IMG/VR virus record: IMGVR_UViG_3300034685_000238
Coordinates: 1 to 24,554 of that record
Length of the DNA: 24,554 nucleotides
From: a virus
Direction: 5' to 3' (one strand)
Shown piece by piece: positions 21,531-24,554 of this stretch (within the stretch, counting starts at the first letter, position 1; each line of letters opens with the position of its first letter). Both the position numbers and the translations under genes were made by a program. A model generated the notes under the pieces. That model did no database searches and was not told where the DNA came from. It worked only from the letters and a program-made list of their open reading frames with translations.

Positions 21531-22229
21531 TTACACCAACCACTCTAATAAAACGCTTCTTTTTTCTCTTTTAATATATCCAGCAAGCTCAAGGGCAATT
21601 CCTATATTGCCGTTGATTTTGCTTGCAAGCTTCTTGTCAGTATAGAAATTGTAAACTATACTTTTAATACTTAAAGCGTCACTTCTGCCACTTGACCATC
21701 TTACGGGACGTCTATCTAAAATATCCATTAACACCTCTTTTGCATACTCTATAGCCTCGTCCCTTTGAGATATTGGGACTAATCTCGACCAGTCAATAGC
21801 TTTTAACACCTTATCAAAAGTCCAAACGGGACGCCCATCTTTATTAATTGGCTCGCTCCCAACAACACAATTAATAAGTTTATCATTAGGAATAAACGGG
21901 TCAGCACTCTCACTACTCGGAGCTTTTACTACCTTTTTTGGCTTAACCGCTTTTGGCTCATCTTCAACTTCTTCTTCAACAGTAGTATTATTTACAATAT
22001 TATCTTCACTTACAGCTTTAACTATTGGCTCTTCCTTTTTTATTCCCAACATTGAGAGGTCAAGCTCTTCATCCTCGTTGCTACTCACTACACTTAACCT
22101 TTCGTCTTCATCTTCTTCACCTAATATTGAACTTAAATTAACAACTTCATCACTTTCGCCTTCGGCAAATATCCTACTAATAATATTCTTTACATTTCCT
22201 ACTTCCTCTTTAAACTCTTCTCTTTTCAT
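21531..22229 (-). CDS. Hypothetical protein with acidic disordered N-terminus
   Basis: A 232-residue protein in two parts. Residues 1-115 are low-complexity and strongly acidic (GEEDEDERLSVVSSNEDEEL, later VEEEVEDEPKAVKPKKVVKA), predicted disordered. Residues 115-232 form a folded, mainly helical domain (WTFDKVLKAIDWSRLVPISQ; AKEVLMDILDRRPVRWSSGR) ending in KREKRSVLLEWLV. It overlaps the sigma-like gene by 4 bases (ATGA) and ends one base before dnaE, so it is translationally linked to both. Possible roles include a polymerase accessory, helicase loader or transcription factor; there is no motif to choose among them. Confidence 0.75.
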   Translation of the reverse strand: MKREEFKEEVGNVKNIISRIFAEGESDEVVNLSSILGEEDEDERLSVVSSNEDEELDLSMLGIKKEEPIVKAVSEDNIVNNTTVEEEVEDEPKAVKPKKVVKAPSSESADPFIPNDKLINCVVGSEPINKDGRPVWTFDKVLKAIDWSRLVPISQRDEAIEYAKEVLMDILDRRPVRWSSGRSDALSIKSIVYNFYTDKKLASKINGNIGIALELAGYIKREKRSVLLEWLV

Positions 22230-22756
22230 ATTACACCTCCATATCTTTTTTTAATCTTTGCTCTTATTAAACTCAAAGTCCGAAAAAAATTAGACCTTGA
22301 CATATTTTTATCTTCCTCATCAAACAAATATTTTTGCAAAACTTTTTTCTCTTTTTCACTTAAATTTTTTTCTATATCGCTTAAAACGTCTACACTATCA
22401 AAAGGGTTATAAACGTTACTACCGCCCTTATTTGCGCTTATAAACTCTTTTTGTTTAGTCTTTTCGCTATTGTGCTTTCGCAATAAGTCAATCGTTCTTG
22501 AATAAAAAGACTTTGCTAAATAAGCCTCTAAAGCCCCAAGCTTATTGTCTCCCCCATATTCAATTTCCTTTCCGCTATTTACCATATCCACGTAAACCAA
22601 ATAAAGCTCAGAAATTAAATCCTCATACTCAAGATTTATATAACCGTTCTTTTTAGAATACTTTTTAGCATACTTTACAATCAAGGGATAGACGAACGCC
22701 TCAAATGGGACGCCATCTATCCTAAACTTTTGCACTTCAGCAATTAGTGTTTCCAT
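22226..22756 (-). CDS. Sigma-70-like RNA polymerase sigma factor
   Basis: A 176-residue protein resembling short phage or ECF-type sigma factors. Residues about 25-100 correspond to region 2 (YINLEYEDLISELYLVYVDM then AYLAKSFYSRTIDLLRKHNS, the -10 recognition helix). Residues 130-176 look like region 4, a helix-turn-helix (LSEKEKKVLQKYLFDEE; SRSNFFRTLSLIRAKIKKRY). A loop with YNPFDSVDVLSDIEK links them. It would direct host RNA polymerase to later phage promoters. The ATG at 22756 after GGAGG is preferred over a TTG one codon earlier. Similarity is by pattern only and region 4 is short. Confidence 0.65.
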   Translation of the reverse strand: METLIAEVQKFRIDGVPFEAFVYPLIVKYAKKYSKKNGYINLEYEDLISELYLVYVDMVNSGKEIEYGGDNKLGALEAYLAKSFYSRTIDLLRKHNSEKTKQKEFISANKGGSNVYNPFDSVDVLSDIEKNLSEKEKKVLQKYLFDEEDKNMSRSNFFRTLSLIRAKIKKRYGGVI

Positions 22757-22780
22757 CAAATTATCCTCCCCAAAATAATT

Positions 22781-23974
22781 TTAAAAGGCATTTTTATTTC
22801 CAAAGGCATTTATAAATTCTTTAGTGCTTTTTTCTTCATCACAATTATCTCCCTCTATTGTCCCACTCTCGCCATCTTTGCCAACTTCTTCTTGGTAAAT
22901 TGACGGCTTATCAGAACCAAAAACTCTTTGCACAAATTCTTTAATAACACTTGTATCACCATCATTTAACTTGTTGAAAAAAGCGTAAGTAAAAGCGCTA
23001 TCCAAATCTCCATTAAATAAATTGGCTTTATCAACAATATTTAACAAAGTTCTTGTTGATATAGTCGCAAATAATTCTCCCTTTTTATGGGCATTCCTAA
23101 TCAATCCAGCCAAATCTAATATTCTATCAATATCTTTATCACTCAATATCCCTTTATTTTTGCTAAGTATTTTTCTTTCAACAGCCTTTGATTGATAATT
23201 AAACTTAACAACCATAGTAAATCTATCAAGTTGTGCAAAATTTTGTGGCATAGTTCCTTGATACAATCCAGTATCGTCGCCAAGCCCAGCAGTATTTGAA
23301 GTTGCAAAAATCCTAAAATCAGGGTGAGGATAAATAACTTCATTAGTATCACTTAAATTTAAAGGCTTGCCTTCCAAAACCGCTTGCAAAACCATAGCAA
23401 CCCCAGCAGGAGCACAATCCCACTCGTCTATAAGTAAAATCGCCCCCTCAGACATAGCCTTTGGAATTACCCCGTATTGATACTTCATCTCTTTCTCTTG
23501 AACAGTCCATTGTCCAATTAATTCGGACTTGGTAATTTCGTTGTCAAAGTTAATTCTATAAAACCCATAATTAAGTCTTGAGGCTATTTGCTCTATAATA
23601 GTGGATTTTCCACTACCAGTAGAACCAACAAGCAACACCTTCTCGGAAGGATTTTTAATTGCATACATAAGTAAATTTAAAGTATCCCCGCTAAAAACAT
23701 AATTATCGTCAATAACGGGAGTAGTTTTTGCAGGCTTCTCAAAAATTGGGACTTCCAAGTTTGTATCACCAGCCCCAAAAATCTTCCTAACGGTATCAAA
23801 AGTTTTCTTTCTATTGTCAGCCAACAATTTATTTGCCTTTATTTCGTTCATAATTAAAGACAAATCGTTACCATATTTACCCAAATACCTTTCAACCCCA
23901 ATACAATCTTTCTCTAAATGTTTGGTAATATCCAAAGCTTCAAAACCACACTCTTTGCACCTTACTTTTGACAT
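22781..23974 (-). CDS. cobS: CobS-like AAA+ ATPase (MoxR/VWA-associated)
   Basis: A 397-residue AAA+ ATPase of the CobS/MoxR group. An N-terminal zinc finger (C6, C9, H19, C24 in RCKECGFEALDITKHLEKDC) precedes the ATPase: Walker A GSTGSGKS (117-124), Walker B LLIDEWD (D183, E184), sensor 1 FATSNTAG (N227) and an Arg finger near R251 (QLDRF). The C-terminus from 365 is acidic and disordered. In bacteria CobS works with CobT to insert cobalt in cobalamin synthesis, but no CobN is here, and phage CobS/CobT pairs are more likely remodelling chaperones. It sits 92 bases downstream of its VWA partner, with its own promoter and AGGAG site. Confidence 0.88.
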   Translation of the reverse strand: MSKVRCKECGFEALDITKHLEKDCIGVERYLGKYGNDLSLIMNEIKANKLLADNRKKTFDTVRKIFGAGDTNLEVPIFEKPAKTTPVIDDNYVFSGDTLNLLMYAIKNPSEKVLLVGSTGSGKSTIIEQIASRLNYGFYRINFDNEITKSELIGQWTVQEKEMKYQYGVIPKAMSEGAILLIDEWDCAPAGVAMVLQAVLEGKPLNLSDTNEVIYPHPDFRIFATSNTAGLGDDTGLYQGTMPQNFAQLDRFTMVVKFNYQSKAVERKILSKNKGILSDKDIDRILDLAGLIRNAHKKGELFATISTRTLLNIVDKANLFNGDLDSAFTYAFFNKLNDGDTSVIKEFVQRVFGSDKPSIYQEEVGKDGESGTIEGDNCDEEKSTKEFINAFGNKNAF

Positions 23975-24013
23975 AAAATCTTCTCCTTATCTTTTTTTTA
24001 TTTTGCTACAATA

Positions 24014-24061
24014 TCAATTACTTGATTTAACTAATATATAAAAAATATATACAATTTCAAG
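24014..24061 (-). promoter_or_regulatory. cobS promoter plus 5' UTR stem-loop
   Basis: -35 TTGAAA (24061-24056), 16-base spacer, -10 TATATT (24039-24034), then hairpin ATCAA-GTAA-TTGAT (24027-24014), which has a GNRA-type loop. Lies right after the stop of the VWA gene. Confidence 0.6.
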
Positions 24062-24065
24062 TCTT

Positions 24066-24554
24066 TTATAAAGTTTTTTCCATAAGCTCTAAAAGTTGTT
24101 TTGGGAATTGAGAAACATCTCTTATAATTGTATAGTTTTTATAAAAATTCATAACGTTTTTACTCTCGTAGCCAATCCCAAATATATCTACCTTTCCTGC
24201 TTGCTCTATACTTTCAATAACCTTTTTAGTGTGTATTACTGTTTTTTCACTATCCCCCGCACTAACTACTGGAACTCCGTCACTCAAAACAAACAAAAAC
24301 TTTCTTTGAGCAGATTGCTTTAGCAGTCTACTATGGGCATATTCAATAGACTCCCCATCTACGTTACAACAACAATATTGTGAAAATTTAGAATTTGCGG
24401 CATAAGCAAGCCTCTTTTGCACTTTTGCATTATACATATCTTTAAAAGACTTAAACTCCCATAAAAGCAAGTGACTTTGCCTTGAGAACTCTCTACAATT
24501 TAAAAAATTCTTTGTGTATAAGAAATCCATAAATTTTTTGCGCAAAGCTTCAAA
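24066..24554 (-). CDS. cobT: CobT-like VWA-domain protein (3' part, runs off the window)
   Basis: The frame is open through the last base of the window, so only the C-terminal 162 residues are seen. They match the end of a CobT-type von Willebrand factor A domain: NVDGESIEYAHSRLLKQ, FLFVLSDGVPV (the strand with the conserved SDG), SEKTVIHTKKVIESIEQAGKVD and IFGIGYES. The MIDAS DxSxS segment would lie upstream, outside the window. Internal ATG or TTG codons near 24530-24545 are not real starts. It precedes the CobS-like gene, the usual pairing of a VWA adaptor with an AAA+ ring. Confidence 0.85.
   Translation of the reverse strand, partial: FEALRKKFMDFLYTKNFLNCREFSRQSHLLLWEFKSFKDMYNAKVQKRLAYAANSKFSQYCCCNVDGESIEYAHSRLLKQSAQRKFLFVLSDGVPVVSAGDSEKTVIHTKKVIESIEQAGKVDIFGIGYESKNVMNFYKNYTIIRDVSQFPKQLLELMEKTL

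Noticed and set aside
22781-24554. Genuine cobalamin biosynthesis by the CobS/CobT-like genes
   Set aside because: Family names suggest cobalt chelatase, but no CobN or other corrin gene is present in the window and the zinc-finger AAA+/VWA pair is common in phages without that pathway.
1-24554. Stop-codon reassignment as in some gut phages
   Set aside because: TAA, TAG and TGA all end recognisable full-length genes here (for example TAG at 3018-3020 and TGA at 9692-9694), and no conserved motif is interrupted by an in-frame stop.

Overview
The window looks like the early/replication region of a large, AT-rich, virulent-type double-stranded DNA phage of a Gram-positive, Clostridia-like host. 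Reasons: every convincing gene lies on the minus strand, tightly packed and often overlapping by a few bases; starts carry strong AGGAGG- or GAGAGG-type ribosome binding sites; TAA, TAG and TGA all end genes, so the standard bacterial code applies; and the gene set is a self-contained phage replication-recombination set: a DnaE-type polymerase, RecA, SbcC/SbcD (gp46/gp47-like), a RuvC-like resolvase, ATP-dependent ligase, T4 RNase H-like 5' nuclease, dUTPase, PhoH, CobS/CobT-like AAA+/VWA proteins and ArdA antirestriction protein. The host assignment is inference from RBS strength, base composition and ArdA.

In the direction of transcription (right to left): 24554-21531 holds the 3' end of a CobT-like VWA gene, a CobS-like AAA+ ATPase with an N-terminal zinc finger, a sigma-70-like protein and an acidic unknown. 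21529-18263 is a 1088-residue DNA polymerase III alpha subunit whose C-terminus carries a uracil-DNA-glycosylase-like domain with altered active-site motifs; this is the most unusual gene. 18187-16496 holds a small membrane/coiled-coil protein, a UvsY-sized coiled-coil protein and a cysteine-rich candidate ssDNA-binding protein. RecA follows at 16462, and an IS200/IS605-like non-coding element with several hairpins (about 15296-15490) directly abuts its stop codon. 15291-9692 holds an unknown gene, SbcD, SbcC, an unknown, ligase and the RuvC-like nuclease. 9619-5996 is a run of small genes (membrane proteins, dUTPase, DUF3310, FmdB-like zinc ribbon) ending in PIN-PhoH and a strong terminator at 5942-5970.

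Left of that terminator the architecture changes to short separately promoted units: the 5' nuclease, a 44-residue membrane protein, two unknowns, and an ArdA operon with three acidic or unknown companions. These are best read as host-takeover or anti-defence cassettes. Ten recognisable promoters in the window share an exact 16-bp -35/-10 spacer, and several start with a small stem-loop at the 5' end of the mRNA, one with a compensatory base-pair change.

The first 1.1 kb is different: AT-rich, no intact gene, two frame-broken minus-strand genes, an imperfect palindrome and a stretch that resembles a eukaryotic 3' splice site followed by a short reading frame. This may be decayed phage DNA, assembly error, or a chimeric edge. 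The non-coding 5611-5940 gap carries two pairs of direct repeats and hairpins and is a candidate origin or regulatory RNA locus.
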